Source: Bacteroidota bacterium (lineage in GTDB: Bacteria > Bacteroidota > Ignavibacteria > Ignavibacteriales > Melioribacteraceae). From it: DNA of 52,083 bases. This document shows positions 1 to 8,459 of the stretch, piece after piece. Every line of letters begins with the position of its first letter. The first letter of the stretch is position 1. Both the position numbers and the translations under genes were made by a program. The stretch covers positions 1 through 52,083 of the forward strand of contig JAHJTX010000173.1 of the NCBI GenBank assembly GCA_018829545.1. Reading direction: 5' to 3'. A model generated the notes under the pieces. It was not told the origin of the DNA, did not search any database, and was given only the letters and a program-made list of their open reading frames with translations.

Positions 1-15
1 AATTCTCGTTTGTAA

Positions 16-45
16 AAAAAGCATCCCGGAATGAGGATGCTTTTT
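16..45 (-). terminator. Rho-independent terminator of the P5C dehydrogenase gene
   Basis: An 11-bp perfect stem (16-26 with 35-45, core GCATCC/GGATGC) with an 8-nt loop is followed, on the minus strand, by a run of T. It lies about 20 bases past the stop codon of the minus-strand dehydrogenase gene. The A/T runs on both sides would let it work in both directions. Confidence 0.8.
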
Positions 46-67
46 AGTTTAGCGACTTAGAACAATT

Positions 68-1699
68 TTATTTTTCATCCATGAACGGATAGCGCCAATC
101 TGTCGGCGGGACGAATGTTTCTTTCATAGTTCGTACGCTCATCCATCGCAGTAGATTCATTGCGCTGCCTGCTTTATCGTTTGTGCCGGATGCTCTGCCG
201 CCGCCGAATGGCTGCTGCCCAACAACTGCGCCGGTTGGCTTGTCGTTAAAGTAAAAATTACCGGCAGCGTTTTTAAGTTTGTCTGCCATTTTAACTAGTA
301 TTGCACGGTCTTTAGCCCAGACCGCTCCGGTAAGCGCATATTGGGAAGTAGTGTCGCACAGATCAAGCGTCTCGTCAAATTTATCGTCTTCGTAAACATA
401 AATTGTTAGAACGGGACCAAAAATTTCTTCTTCCATAGTTTTGAATTTAGGATTAGTTGTAACTATGGTTGTAGGCTCGATAAAAAATCCTTTTGTATCG
501 TCGTAGTTGCCGCCGGTTATAATTTCTGCGTCCTTTGCTTCTTTAGCGTAATCAATATATTCGGTAATTGTTTTGAAAGCGCCATCGTCAATCACTGCTC
601 CCATGAAATTAGTGAAATCTTCCACATCGCCCATTTTTATCTTTCCAATTTCGGCAACGTATTTGGTTTTGAACTCAGCCCAAATTGATTTGGGAATATA
701 CATTCTCGAAGCTGCAGAACACTTCTGCCCTTGATACTCGAACGCGCCTCTTAATGCGCCCACAATTAGTGCGTCAATATCAGCAGTATTGTGTGCGAAA
801 ATAAAATCTTTTCCTCCAGTTTCGCCAACAATCCTAGGATAGTATTTCATCTTAGAAATATTATCGCCGACAGTTTTCCACATATTTTGGAATACTGCGG
901 TAGAACCGGTGAAGTGAATTCCTGCGAGATGTTGACTTGCCATAACAGGATTACCAACTTGCCCGCCTGAACCGGGCACATAATTAATTACGCCTTTCGG
1001 CAATCCTGCTTCTTCGAATAATTTCATTAAAAAGTAACCTGAATAAACCGAACTCGATGCAGGTTTCCAAAGAGAAACGTTGCCAACCATTGCAGGCGCA
1101 GTTGGAAGATTTCCTGCAATTGAAGTGAAGTTAAAAGGAGTTACCGCAAACACGAATCCTTCCAATGGTCTGTATTCTACTCTGTTCCAAACTCCCGGAG
1201 AAGAAAGCGGTTGATCTGCCATTAACTGAGCCATGTAGTAAGAATTGAATCTCCAAAAATCAATTAATTCGCACGCGCTGTCAATTTCAGCTTGAAACGA
1301 AGTCTTCGATTGTCCCAGCATTGTCGCGGCGTTTAAAGTTGATCTCCAAGGTCCGGCAAGCAACTCAGCCATTTTTAGGAAGATTGCTACTCTATGTTCC
1401 CAAGGCATTGCTGCCCATTCTTCTCTTGCGGCTAATGCAGCTTCAATTGCCATTTCAACTTCTTCTTTTCCTGCTTTATGATAAATTCCAAGAACATGGT
1501 TTTTATCATGCGGAATAACCATTTGCTCGGTTTTTCCTGTCTTAACTTCCTTTCCGCTAATAATTAGCGGGATTTCAATATGCTTTGATTTTAACTCCAC
1601 AATTTTGCTTTTTAATTCGGATTTTTCCGGACTTCCGGGAGCGTAACTTTTTATCGGCTCATTTACCGGGATAGGTACTTTAAAAAATGCGTTAGACAT
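68..1699 (-). CDS. pruA: L-glutamate gamma-semialdehyde (1-pyrroline-5-carboxylate) dehydrogenase
   Basis: Aldehyde dehydrogenase of 543 residues that oxidises glutamate-gamma-semialdehyde to glutamate with NAD+, the second step of proline catabolism in the cytoplasm. The length fits the stand-alone P5CDH type rather than the bifunctional PutA fusion. Visible motifs are the ALDH nucleotide-binding segment (VTPFNFTSIAGN, about 186-197), the general-base Glu293 in VGETGGKDF and the nucleophile Cys327 in YQGQKCSAASR. The FGGGRASGTNDKAG segment near the C-terminus is typical of P5CDH. The start is supported by a GGAGG about 9 bases upstream on the minus strand. It ends at a clear terminator and is transcribed away from everything else here, so it looks like a monocistronic housekeeping gene. 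No proline dehydrogenase is visible. Confidence 0.95.
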   Translation of the reverse strand: MSNAFFKVPIPVNEPIKSYAPGSPEKSELKSKIVELKSKHIEIPLIISGKEVKTGKTEQMVIPHDKNHVLGIYHKAGKEEVEMAIEAALAAREEWAAMPWEHRVAIFLKMAELLAGPWRSTLNAATMLGQSKTSFQAEIDSACELIDFWRFNSYYMAQLMADQPLSSPGVWNRVEYRPLEGFVFAVTPFNFTSIAGNLPTAPAMVGNVSLWKPASSSVYSGYFLMKLFEEAGLPKGVINYVPGSGGQVGNPVMASQHLAGIHFTGSTAVFQNMWKTVGDNISKMKYYPRIVGETGGKDFIFAHNTADIDALIVGALRGAFEYQGQKCSAASRMYIPKSIWAEFKTKYVAEIGKIKMGDVEDFTNFMGAVIDDGAFKTITEYIDYAKEAKDAEIITGGNYDDTKGFFIEPTTIVTTNPKFKTMEEEIFGPVLTIYVYEDDKFDETLDLCDTTSQYALTGAVWAKDRAILVKMADKLKNAAGNFYFNDKPTGAVVGQQPFGGGRASGTNDKAGSAMNLLRWMSVRTMKETFVPPTDWRYPFMDEK

Positions 1700-1762
1700 A
1701 AAAAACCTCCATAATCATTCGGCTTCCAATCAAAAATAAAATGCCATTTTGTTATTAAATAG

Positions 1763-2275
1763 TTGAGTAAAAATAGTATTCTAAGCCGCAACAGGCAAAC
1801 TTGGGGGCATAGGTTGAATACAAAAATCAGGCAAAATCTTAAATCCGATATCGAAACTCTGCTTAATTTTATTTACAACCCTTACGAAAATCTTTCCTCA
1901 GAAGATGTTTGGCGCTGCATCAATGATTCGTTTATCGCCCTCAAACAATCTCGTAAATCTTCAACCGGCTATCTATTGGGAATATTAAAAAACAAACCAT
2001 CCCTAAAACACAATGAAGTCCTTAACAGAATCGCTAAGCAAAATAGAATTGAAGCTTTTCAAGACAGACTTTGCTCTGAGCAAGAGGAAAAGACTCAGAA
2101 TCAAATATTAAACCAACAAAAAATCTCTCAATACAAAGATTTCTTCCAAAACAACCCCCAAGCATTCACAAATTCAGAAAAACATTCCATCCTAAAATAC
2201 CTTCAAGAAGGTAAAATCATACTCGCCGGTGCTATAATTGAACCTAAACTTAATCCTCAGCTTTCTAATAAATAA
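1763..2275 (+). CDS. Hypothetical protein, 170 residues, TTG start, possibly a fragment
   Basis: I do not recognise this protein. The reading frame opens directly after a stop codon (1760-1762) and the only possible start is TTG at 1763; the 170 residues contain no internal methionine and no clear ribosome site precedes it. It is rich in Lys, Asn and Gln, with no signal peptide or membrane segment. The stretch SSTGYLLGILKNK resembles helix-rich segments of some replication or helicase-loader proteins, but that is only an impression. The missing ATG suggests the 3' part of a larger decayed gene, or a TTG-initiated accessory gene. It is divergent from pruA, with 63 bases between them. Confidence 0.4.
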   Translation: MSKNSILSRNRQTWGHRLNTKIRQNLKSDIETLLNFIYNPYENLSSEDVWRCINDSFIALKQSRKSSTGYLLGILKNKPSLKHNEVLNRIAKQNRIEAFQDRLCSEQEEKTQNQILNQQKISQYKDFFQNNPQAFTNSEKHSILKYLQEGKIILAGAIIEPKLNPQLSNK

Positions 2276-2453
2276 CCTTCCCGAAAAGCTTATTTCTATT
2301 CATGCCGGCGTCTCGCTTTTCTGCAAGTTCACAGCATAACTTCCAAATTATTTCTTATTAGAACAAAATTTTAGTCTATATCTCCTTTTTCTCCAAAAGA
2401 ACTACATAAATTAAAACTCACTCTTATTTTCTACATTTTTAATAATTATGGTC

Positions 2454-2482
2454 TTGACAATCTCAAAACACTAACGTATATT
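2454..2482 (+). promoter_or_regulatory. Sigma70-like promoter TTGACA-N17-TATATT
   Basis: A consensus -35 hexamer TTGACA (2454-2459), exactly 17 bases of spacer and TATATT (2477-2482). The same two hexamers with the same spacing occur at 19182-19210 before the uronate locus. It probably drives the exported-protein genes starting at 2898. Confidence 0.65.
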
Positions 2483-2578
2483 CTAATAAAAATATTCAAA
2501 AGTGTTTATGGCTAAATTTATATTCGCAGCCAAATAAATTATGGGTTCTCTTCTTTCATTTGTTAATTTTTATTTCCT

Positions 2579-2614
2579 TTTCAATTCTCAACAGCTCTTT
2601 ATTGAGAATTGAAA
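2579..2614. repeat. 13-bp perfect inverted repeat (hairpin)
   Basis: Arms 2579-2591 and 2602-2614 (TTCAATTCTCAA-type sequence) pair perfectly over 13 bp around a 10-base loop. There is no T-run directly after it, so it is not a standard terminator. It lies inside the presumed long leader of the gene at 2898 and could be an RNA structure or an operator. Confidence 0.5.
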
Positions 2615-2897
2615 TGAGAACAATTATATAAATAAATTAAGTTGGGGCATGCATGAAACGCATAATGTTTTTTCTCGTCATCTTCTCTTTTGAATTTAAT
2701 CTTCTTGCTAACTGAATCTTCTCTCATTGTTCTTAAAAATTCTTTTTTTAACTTATCGTAGGAGATGCAGAATGAAAAAGAAATTAATTTGAGAAGACTT
2801 GCAGTCCGAGAATTTGTCAACATCAATTGCAAGTCTATCCATTTTAGCTATGCAAAAAATTGCTTTTGAAAAATGAAAAATCAAAGAGGTATTATTT

Positions 2898-4334
2898 ATG
2901 CATTATTATAAGTTATTAATGCTGCTAGTATTAATTATCGCCAGCTCCCCAAAAGCTGAGTGCCAAACGACATTTTTCAAAACATACGGCGATAAAGCCC
3001 AAGATCATTATGATATAGGAAATGCAGTCATTCAAACTGAAAATGGAGGTTATGTTGCTGCAGGAGTTACCGGTATGTATTCCGAACCTGGTTCTCCGAT
3101 GAAACTTTATGGCGATGTTTACCTATTAAAGACAAATGAATACGGCGATACTTTATGGACAAAGAAATATGGGAACCCGGATTTAAGAGAAATTGCATAC
3201 TCAATGTGTAGTACAATTGATGGGGGATTTATGTTATCGGCTTATGGCAGTGAGCAACTCTGGCTAATAAAAACCGATTCCCAGGGTGATTCTCTTTGGT
3301 CAAAAAAGTACCCCGCCGGAATAGGATATTGTATTCAAAGAACAAATGATAACTGTTATATTATAACCGGGGGTAACTATCCAGCAGGCATCTATCTGCT
3401 TAAGATTAATTCCGACGGGGATACGCTTTGGATGAAATTTTATGATGGCATTGATGGGTGGTCAGTTCAGCAGACTTCAGATGATGGATACATTATTGCA
3501 GGATTTAAAAAACCAACGGAGGGGATTTGGTTAATAAAAACGGATTCTAGAGGTGATAGCTTATGGACAAAAATATACAGTTGTAGCATATTAGATGAGC
3601 CATATTCTATTTGTGAAACAAATGACGGCGGTTATTTTGTTACAGGAGCATATACCAGTAAAGACTGTGAAGGTTGTGAATTAGAACTCCATATATGGCT
3701 GCTAAAGACTGATTCCAGCGGTGATACAACCTGGACAAAGAAAATTGATATGAGTAATTGGGACCTTGCTTACAAAGGCAGGCAAACAAGGGACGGTGGG
3801 TATATCATTGCCGGTGAGACAGTTGTTGGGTATAAAAATTATATCTATATGGCAAAGTTGGACTCATCGGGAAATATCGAATGGTCTAATCCTCTAATAG
3901 GAGAAGACTATGATCAATCAAGAGCTTTTGATATAATAGAAACTGCGGATGGTGGTTATATAATTACAGGAGATTCTCACCTAGATCTATGTTTAGTAAA
4001 AGTAAATAATAAGGGGCAACTAACCGATGTAAAAGATGAAAAGACTATAATTCCTACCGACTATACTTTATTGCAAAACTACCCTAATCCATTCAATCCA
4101 GGTACGCAAATCAGCTTTCAAATCTCGGAAAGAGGATTAGTATCAATAACAATATATGATATTCTTGGAAAGGAGGTGATAACATTATTAAATGAAGAAA
4201 AAGAACAAGGTAGTTATACGTTAAATTGGGATGGTAAAGATAAGAATGGGAAAATGGTAAGCTCGGGAATTTATCTATGCCGACTTCAATCCGGCTCGTT
4301 GAGCCTGTGCAAGAAAATGGCGCTTATCAGATAA
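2898..4334 (+). CDS. T9SS-exported beta-propeller-like repeat protein
   Basis: A 478-residue exported protein. Residues 1-22 form a signal peptide. From about 25 to 375 there are seven to eight repeats of about 45 residues with the pattern DGGYIIAG...WLIKTDS.GDSLWTK, where a glycine-rich strand is followed by a LIKTDS..GD turn. Such repeats are common in exported Bacteroidetes/Chlorobi proteins and probably fold as a propeller. Residues from about 385 hold the T9SS C-terminal domain (NYPNPFNPGTQISF, then a FlgD-like strand pattern ending SLCKKMALIR), so the protein should cross the outer membrane and end up on the surface or secreted. No catalytic motif is visible. It precedes the C25 protease by 55 bases and may share its transcript. 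Confidence 0.75.
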   Translation: MHYYKLLMLLVLIIASSPKAECQTTFFKTYGDKAQDHYDIGNAVIQTENGGYVAAGVTGMYSEPGSPMKLYGDVYLLKTNEYGDTLWTKKYGNPDLREIAYSMCSTIDGGFMLSAYGSEQLWLIKTDSQGDSLWSKKYPAGIGYCIQRTNDNCYIITGGNYPAGIYLLKINSDGDTLWMKFYDGIDGWSVQQTSDDGYIIAGFKKPTEGIWLIKTDSRGDSLWTKIYSCSILDEPYSICETNDGGYFVTGAYTSKDCEGCELELHIWLLKTDSSGDTTWTKKIDMSNWDLAYKGRQTRDGGYIIAGETVVGYKNYIYMAKLDSSGNIEWSNPLIGEDYDQSRAFDIIETADGGYIITGDSHLDLCLVKVNNKGQLTDVKDEKTIIPTDYTLLQNYPNPFNPGTQISFQISERGLVSITIYDILGKEVITLLNEEKEQGSYTLNWDGKDKNGKMVSSGIYLCRLQSGSLSLCKKMALIR

Positions 4335-4389
4335 GTAAATCTCAATTTGTGCCTAAACAAATTTTAAAATTAAATGGGAAGTGTTGGAA

Positions 4390-5376
4390 ATGAAAAAATA
4401 TATTTCAATTATTTTTATTACTATTTTTCTTTCTGCTTCATCTATTTTTGCACAATGGGTTTCCTTCAACGGTACAACTAAAGCAGAAAAGCCACGCATC
4501 ACAGTTAAGAGTTTCGATTATTCAAGTATGCTTCTTGAAATTTCTATTTCAGGTATTGAATCATCTAAAAGAATTGAAGAAAACAATACCTATGACGTTA
4601 TAAAGTTCCCAGGATACAATACAACCCTTGAAATAGGAAAGCCGCAATTACCTGCAATTAGAGAACTTCTGGCTATTCCGGATTTTACAAATTATAAATT
4701 CAGCATTGTTGATTCATCTGTAATTACTCTTACGAATTATAATGTATTTCCATTTCAAACACCCGTACCGGAAGGTGAAAAAGAAGAATTTTCTATTGAT
4801 GAATTATTCTATAAGCAGGATAATTTTTTTCCAAATAATGTGTTCGAACTGGATAACAGAGGTATCTGGCGTGATATCCAAGTTTCTACGTTGAGTATTT
4901 TTCCTATACAATATAATCCTAAAACTAAAACTTTGAGAATATTTCAAAAAGTAGTAGTAAAAATTGATTTTGAACAAGTAACCGGTAGTGCATTTGTCCG
5001 GGAGAAATCTATTTCGATTGAATGGGAAAAAACATTTAAGAATTCAATAATCAATTTTGATTTTTTACCAGAAAAGTTGAATAAAAGTAATTCGTTAATG
5101 TCTATGGGCGATTATGATTATTTAATTATTACAGATGATGATTATTTGGAAACAATTGAATCTTTTGCTCAATGGAAAACAAGAAAGGGTCTACTAACTA
5201 AGATTATACCAATAAGTGAAATTGGTAACAATCAAACATATATAAAGAATTATATTATAGATGAATTTAATGATCATAATATACAATATGTTCTTTTAGT
5301 AGGTGACATTAGCGAAGTTGCTCAAGCATGTGACCCGGTATATCAATATTGGGGTGATATTGGTATTCTTTGTTGA
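4390..5376 (+). CDS. Gingipain-like C25 protease, N-terminal part (propeptide and start of catalytic domain), frameshifted
   Basis: N-terminal half of a C25 (gingipain) family cysteine protease. A signal peptide (MKKYISIIFITIFLSASS...) is followed by a propeptide-like beta domain (GKPQLPAIRELLAIP) and then the first strands of the catalytic domain (YVLLVGDISEV). The frame stops at 5374-5376 in the middle of the domain. The next frame continues at once with SDYIADISIGRISA, the segment that follows in C25 proteases. The two pieces are therefore one gene broken by a one-base shift near 5355-5372. I prefer the ATG at 4390 over the in-frame GTG at 4381 because the signal peptide begins there. As it stands, this piece alone has neither catalytic residue. 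Confidence 0.7.
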   Translation: MKKYISIIFITIFLSASSIFAQWVSFNGTTKAEKPRITVKSFDYSSMLLEISISGIESSKRIEENNTYDVIKFPGYNTTLEIGKPQLPAIRELLAIPDFTNYKFSIVDSSVITLTNYNVFPFQTPVPEGEKEEFSIDELFYKQDNFFPNNVFELDNRGIWRDIQVSTLSIFPIQYNPKTKTLRIFQKVVVKIDFEQVTGSAFVREKSISIEWEKTFKNSIINFDFLPEKLNKSNSLMSMGDYDYLIITDDDYLETIESFAQWKTRKGLLTKIIPISEIGNNQTYIKNYIIDEFNDHNIQYVLLVGDISEVAQACDPVYQYWGDIGILC

Positions 5377-8156
5377 TTGGTTCAGACTACATAGCTGATA
5401 TTTCTATTGGACGTATTTCAGCAACAACTCAAGCTGAAGTTGCGCATATTTTACAAAAAGGAATTAATTATGAAACCAATCCTCCAAACGATAATTGGAT
5501 AAAAAATGTATTATTGGTTTCTCATCTTGAAGATGCTCCTGATCCGAATTCATTTCAAGCATGCAGCGAAGAAATAAGAACTGCATCTTATTCTGAGAAT
5601 CCTTCATTTACAACAGCCTATGGCGCTTCTCTTGCAAACGGAGGCGATCAGGCAACAAACTCAATGGTAATCGATTATATTAATGCAGGTTTTGGTGTGG
5701 TGAATTATCGTGGGCATGGTAGCGGTGCATATTGGTGGGAATGGAATATCTATGAAGAGAATTTCAGCAATTCTGATGTTGCAAATCTTAATAATAATAA
5801 ATTGCCTATTGTTTTTTCTATTGCATGTAACACTTCACATTTATGGAGAATAAACGATTGTCTTGCAGAAGCATTTACAAAATCAAATTACGGAGCTACT
5901 GCCTTTTTGGGTGCAACCGGTGAAACCTATGGGGGACCAAATAATGTTTTAGATACAGCTTTATTCAAAAATTCGTTTAACTCAAATATTAATTCCATAG
6001 GTTTAATATTTAATAATGCTGTGACTCAAATGTTGTCTAAATTTACAAGTGGTCATTCACATATATGGACAGCATTAAAATACCTATGGCTTGGGGATCC
6101 AGCTATTGAATTGTGGACAAATACTTTGTCTACATTCAGCAGTCCAAGCATAACAGTAAATGCCAACAGCGTAGTTGTAAATGCGGGCATAGCTGGTAGC
6201 AATATAATAGCATGCAGCATTGATAACGGAGAAAGTTATTTCTCCAAAGTTGAAAACGCATCCAGTGCGACCTTTTCAACTTCAGTTCGTCCCTTGTATA
6301 TAACTATAACTAAACAAAATTATTTAACTTATACCGGAATAACAGGGGGTAATATCACAACTAATACAACTTTATCAGATGATTTAATTATTGTGGGTGA
6401 CTTAACTGTAAATTCAGGAGCAGCACTTACAGTTAATTCTGGAACAGAATTAGAGTTTTCAAACAATGCATCACTTAATGTCAACGGCACGCTAATTGTA
6501 AACGGAACTTCAAGCAATAATGTTCTATTTGATTTCCAATACCCTCAATGGAATCCTTCAATGGGTATTGATAAAAATGGAATAAAAATTAATTCTACTG
6601 GTCTTGCACATATTTCCCATGCGGAAATAAGAAATGCTTACACGGGCATATTCGTTAATGAAGGTGTCGCATTAATCGATAACTGCCTTATCAGAATTGG
6701 TTATAGCGGAATTCATCTTTATAGAACAAATTATTCAAGTTCAGATACCTACATAACCAACACCCGCATCTACGGGCAGACTGTAGGCATAGATATGTAT
6801 TATTCCACTGCGCAGCTGTCTTTCAACGAGTTAGATCATAACTGGATGGCTATTAATTGTTCAAATTTTTCTTCTCCATTTTTAGCTCCCAACAGTGATG
6901 ATCTTAGTGAATCATTTGGATATAATAATATCTACCTCAATAGTTTTGGTCTTTTTGCCGCTTCCTATTCAAATCCTTTCCTCGGAAGACAAACTTGTAT
7001 TGATTTTGGCGGGAATAATACAATAGATAATAATAGCACAAAAGACGTCAACCTGACTACCTATTGCACCGTGTATGCAGAAAACAATTGGTGGGGAGGC
7101 GGTCCTCCGTCATATTACGTTGGCGCCGGTTGTTTCTTCGACCCCTATCCGTTTCTTTCTTCGCCGCCAACACCGGGCTCCGGGTCAATTAAAATTACAC
7201 CGGAAGAACAAGCTTTTAATAAACGGTTTATCTCTCAAGTTGCATCACCGGTTCAATCTACCGAATCAATAAGTCTAAAGGTTCTTCCGGCAGTAACCAC
7301 CGAAAAGCCAAGTTTTAATGAAAACTGGACAATTGAATGGAAGCTGCTATATGCAAGAAACTTGATAAGAGTTAAAAAATATAATGCAGCCGCAGAAATT
7401 TGCGAAAATGTTATATCAAATTATCCCGATTCATCGCTTTCTTACTTAGCATTGGATTTATTATGGCAGTCTCGTAAGAATGATAATAAAACTCAATTTA
7501 GTCAATACGTCAAAAATAAGTCCAAGCTTAACATCAAAAAACCAATATACGGAGTCGCGGAATTAATGCTCGCCGCAGAAGAAAAAGATAATAGAATTTC
7601 AATTCTTGATGGAATAAAAGATAAGTATAGTAATGAGCCGCTTGTTGAACATGTTCTATTCCAGAAATTCTTGTATTATCTATATGAAGAGAATAGTTTA
7701 ACTCTAGCAGCAAAAATATCAAGTGAACTGGGGCAGTATTTCCCAGATTCGGAATCATATTTGGCTTCTCAAAGACTTCTTGGGTCGGATCCAAATCAAT
7801 CAGAAGCTCATAATCTTTCAAAAAATGAGTCAAATGAAAGTAATTCGGTAATCCCCAAAAACTATGAATTACTTGGAAACTACCCCAATCCCTTTAACCC
7901 CAACACAACCATCAGCTATTCTCTGCCTTTCAACTCAAATGTGCAACTTACCATTTATGACATAACCGGAAAAGTTGTTAAAGAATTTATAATAGATGAT
8001 CAAGCAGCGGGCTATCAAAACGTAGTTTGGCATGGAATCAATCGTAATGGCGTCCTTGTTTCCAGTGGCGTTTATTTCTATAGGTTCAAAGCCGTTTCTC
8101 TAGAAAAAAACAATGAAGTCTTTACAAAAACCGCAAAAATTATGCTATTAAAATAA
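5370..8156 (+). CDS. Gingipain-like C25 protease, catalytic part with beta-helix tail and T9SS domain
   Basis: Continuation of the preceding frame; the TTG at 5370 is only the first possible start. It carries the C25 catalytic dyad: His116 in YRGHGSG and Cys153 in SIACNTS. After the protease (to about 250) come an Ig-like strand region, a beta-helix segment that begins with an ASLNVNGTL motif (about 320-600), a helical TPR-like region (about 650-800) and a T9SS sorting domain (NYPNPFNPNTTISY, about 840-928). The tail after the protease domain is clearly homologous to that of the C13-like protease at 12402. If the frameshift is real, the catalytic part lacks a signal peptide and propeptide and would not be exported. 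If it is a sequence error, the intact protein has about 1255 residues and is a secreted surface protease. Confidence 0.7.
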   Translation: MLIGSDYIADISIGRISATTQAEVAHILQKGINYETNPPNDNWIKNVLLVSHLEDAPDPNSFQACSEEIRTASYSENPSFTTAYGASLANGGDQATNSMVIDYINAGFGVVNYRGHGSGAYWWEWNIYEENFSNSDVANLNNNKLPIVFSIACNTSHLWRINDCLAEAFTKSNYGATAFLGATGETYGGPNNVLDTALFKNSFNSNINSIGLIFNNAVTQMLSKFTSGHSHIWTALKYLWLGDPAIELWTNTLSTFSSPSITVNANSVVVNAGIAGSNIIACSIDNGESYFSKVENASSATFSTSVRPLYITITKQNYLTYTGITGGNITTNTTLSDDLIIVGDLTVNSGAALTVNSGTELEFSNNASLNVNGTLIVNGTSSNNVLFDFQYPQWNPSMGIDKNGIKINSTGLAHISHAEIRNAYTGIFVNEGVALIDNCLIRIGYSGIHLYRTNYSSSDTYITNTRIYGQTVGIDMYYSTAQLSFNELDHNWMAINCSNFSSPFLAPNSDDLSESFGYNNIYLNSFGLFAASYSNPFLGRQTCIDFGGNNTIDNNSTKDVNLTTYCTVYAENNWWGGGPPSYYVGAGCFFDPYPFLSSPPTPGSGSIKITPEEQAFNKRFISQVASPVQSTESISLKVLPAVTTEKPSFNENWTIEWKLLYARNLIRVKKYNAAAEICENVISNYPDSSLSYLALDLLWQSRKNDNKTQFSQYVKNKSKLNIKKPIYGVAELMLAAEEKDNRISILDGIKDKYSNEPLVEHVLFQKFLYYLYEENSLTLAAKISSELGQYFPDSESYLASQRLLGSDPNQSEAHNLSKNESNESNSVIPKNYELLGNYPNPFNPNTTISYSLPFNSNVQLTIYDITGKVVKEFIIDDQAAGYQNVVWHGINRNGVLVSSGVYFYRFKAVSLEKNNEVFTKTAKIMLLK

Positions 8157-8160
8157 AATA

Positions 8161-8196
8161 TAACAGGGGGGCGTTTATCTCAACGCCCCTCTGTTA
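8161..8196 (+). terminator. Terminator hairpin after the C25 protease
   Basis: A 15-bp GC-rich stem (8161-8175 with 8182-8196, one G-U pair) around the loop TATCTC, starting just after the protease stop codon. The T-run is poor (TTAATCAAT), so termination may be partial. Confidence 0.65.
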
Positions 8197-8205
8197 ATCA
8201 ATACA

Positions 8206-8435
8206 ATGCGCTTATTAATAATTTTCCTAATAATACTTGTAACATACTCATTCGCGGAGCATCCGGATTCTACGATTTTAAAACTTTGTTAAACGAAGAA
8301 AAAGAGCCGGGCACTTATACAGTATCGTGGAACGGTAGAGACAAATATGGAAAAAAAGTAAGCTCGGGAATTTATTTTTATAAATTAAGCTCAGGTTCTT
8401 TCAGCCAAACTCGAAAAATGATTTTTATCAATTAA
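8206..8435 (+). pseudogene. Gutted T9SS cargo gene: signal peptide joined to a sorting-domain remnant
   Basis: An ATG at 8206 encodes a typical signal peptide (MRLLIIFLIILVTYSFAEHP) that reaches a stop at 8290-8292. In another frame, 8283-8435 encodes the last part of a T9SS sorting domain: TLLNEEKEPGTYTVSWNG, then KKVSSGIYFYKLSSG and a terminal RKMIFIN before a stop. The two ends of an exported-protein gene are thus present, while the body and the NYPNPFNP start of the sorting domain are gone. An 18-base stretch (8358-8375) is identical to 4257-4274 in the sorting domain of the first exported gene. This is best read as a deletion relic, not as an active gene. Confidence 0.7.
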
Positions 8436-8459
8436 AGTATTTAAGTACAAGTATTATAA

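Larger units (their letters stand above)
2276..2897. other. Long intergenic leader with a promoter, a hairpin and a 20-codon ORF
   Basis: This 622-base AT-rich stretch holds no convincing gene. It contains the promoter at 2454-2482 and the hairpin at 2579-2614. It also has a 20-codon reading frame (2653-2715, MKRIMFFLVIFSFEFNLLAN) that looks like a bare signal peptide, so it may be the stub of a lost exported gene or a leader peptide. The next gene has an AGAGGT ribosome site shortly before its ATG. If the promoter serves that gene, its untranslated leader is about 400 bases long. Confidence 0.5.

Noticed and set aside
2599-2832. Minus-strand 77-codon ORF in the first intergenic stretch
   Set aside because: It runs against a well-placed plus-strand leader, overlaps the hairpin and has no coding character.
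5360-5376. Programmed -1 ribosomal frameshift in the C25 protease
   Set aside because: The bases around the shift (ATTCTTTGTTG) do not form an X XXY YYZ slippery heptamer and no downstream hairpin stands out. Mutation or sequence error is simpler.
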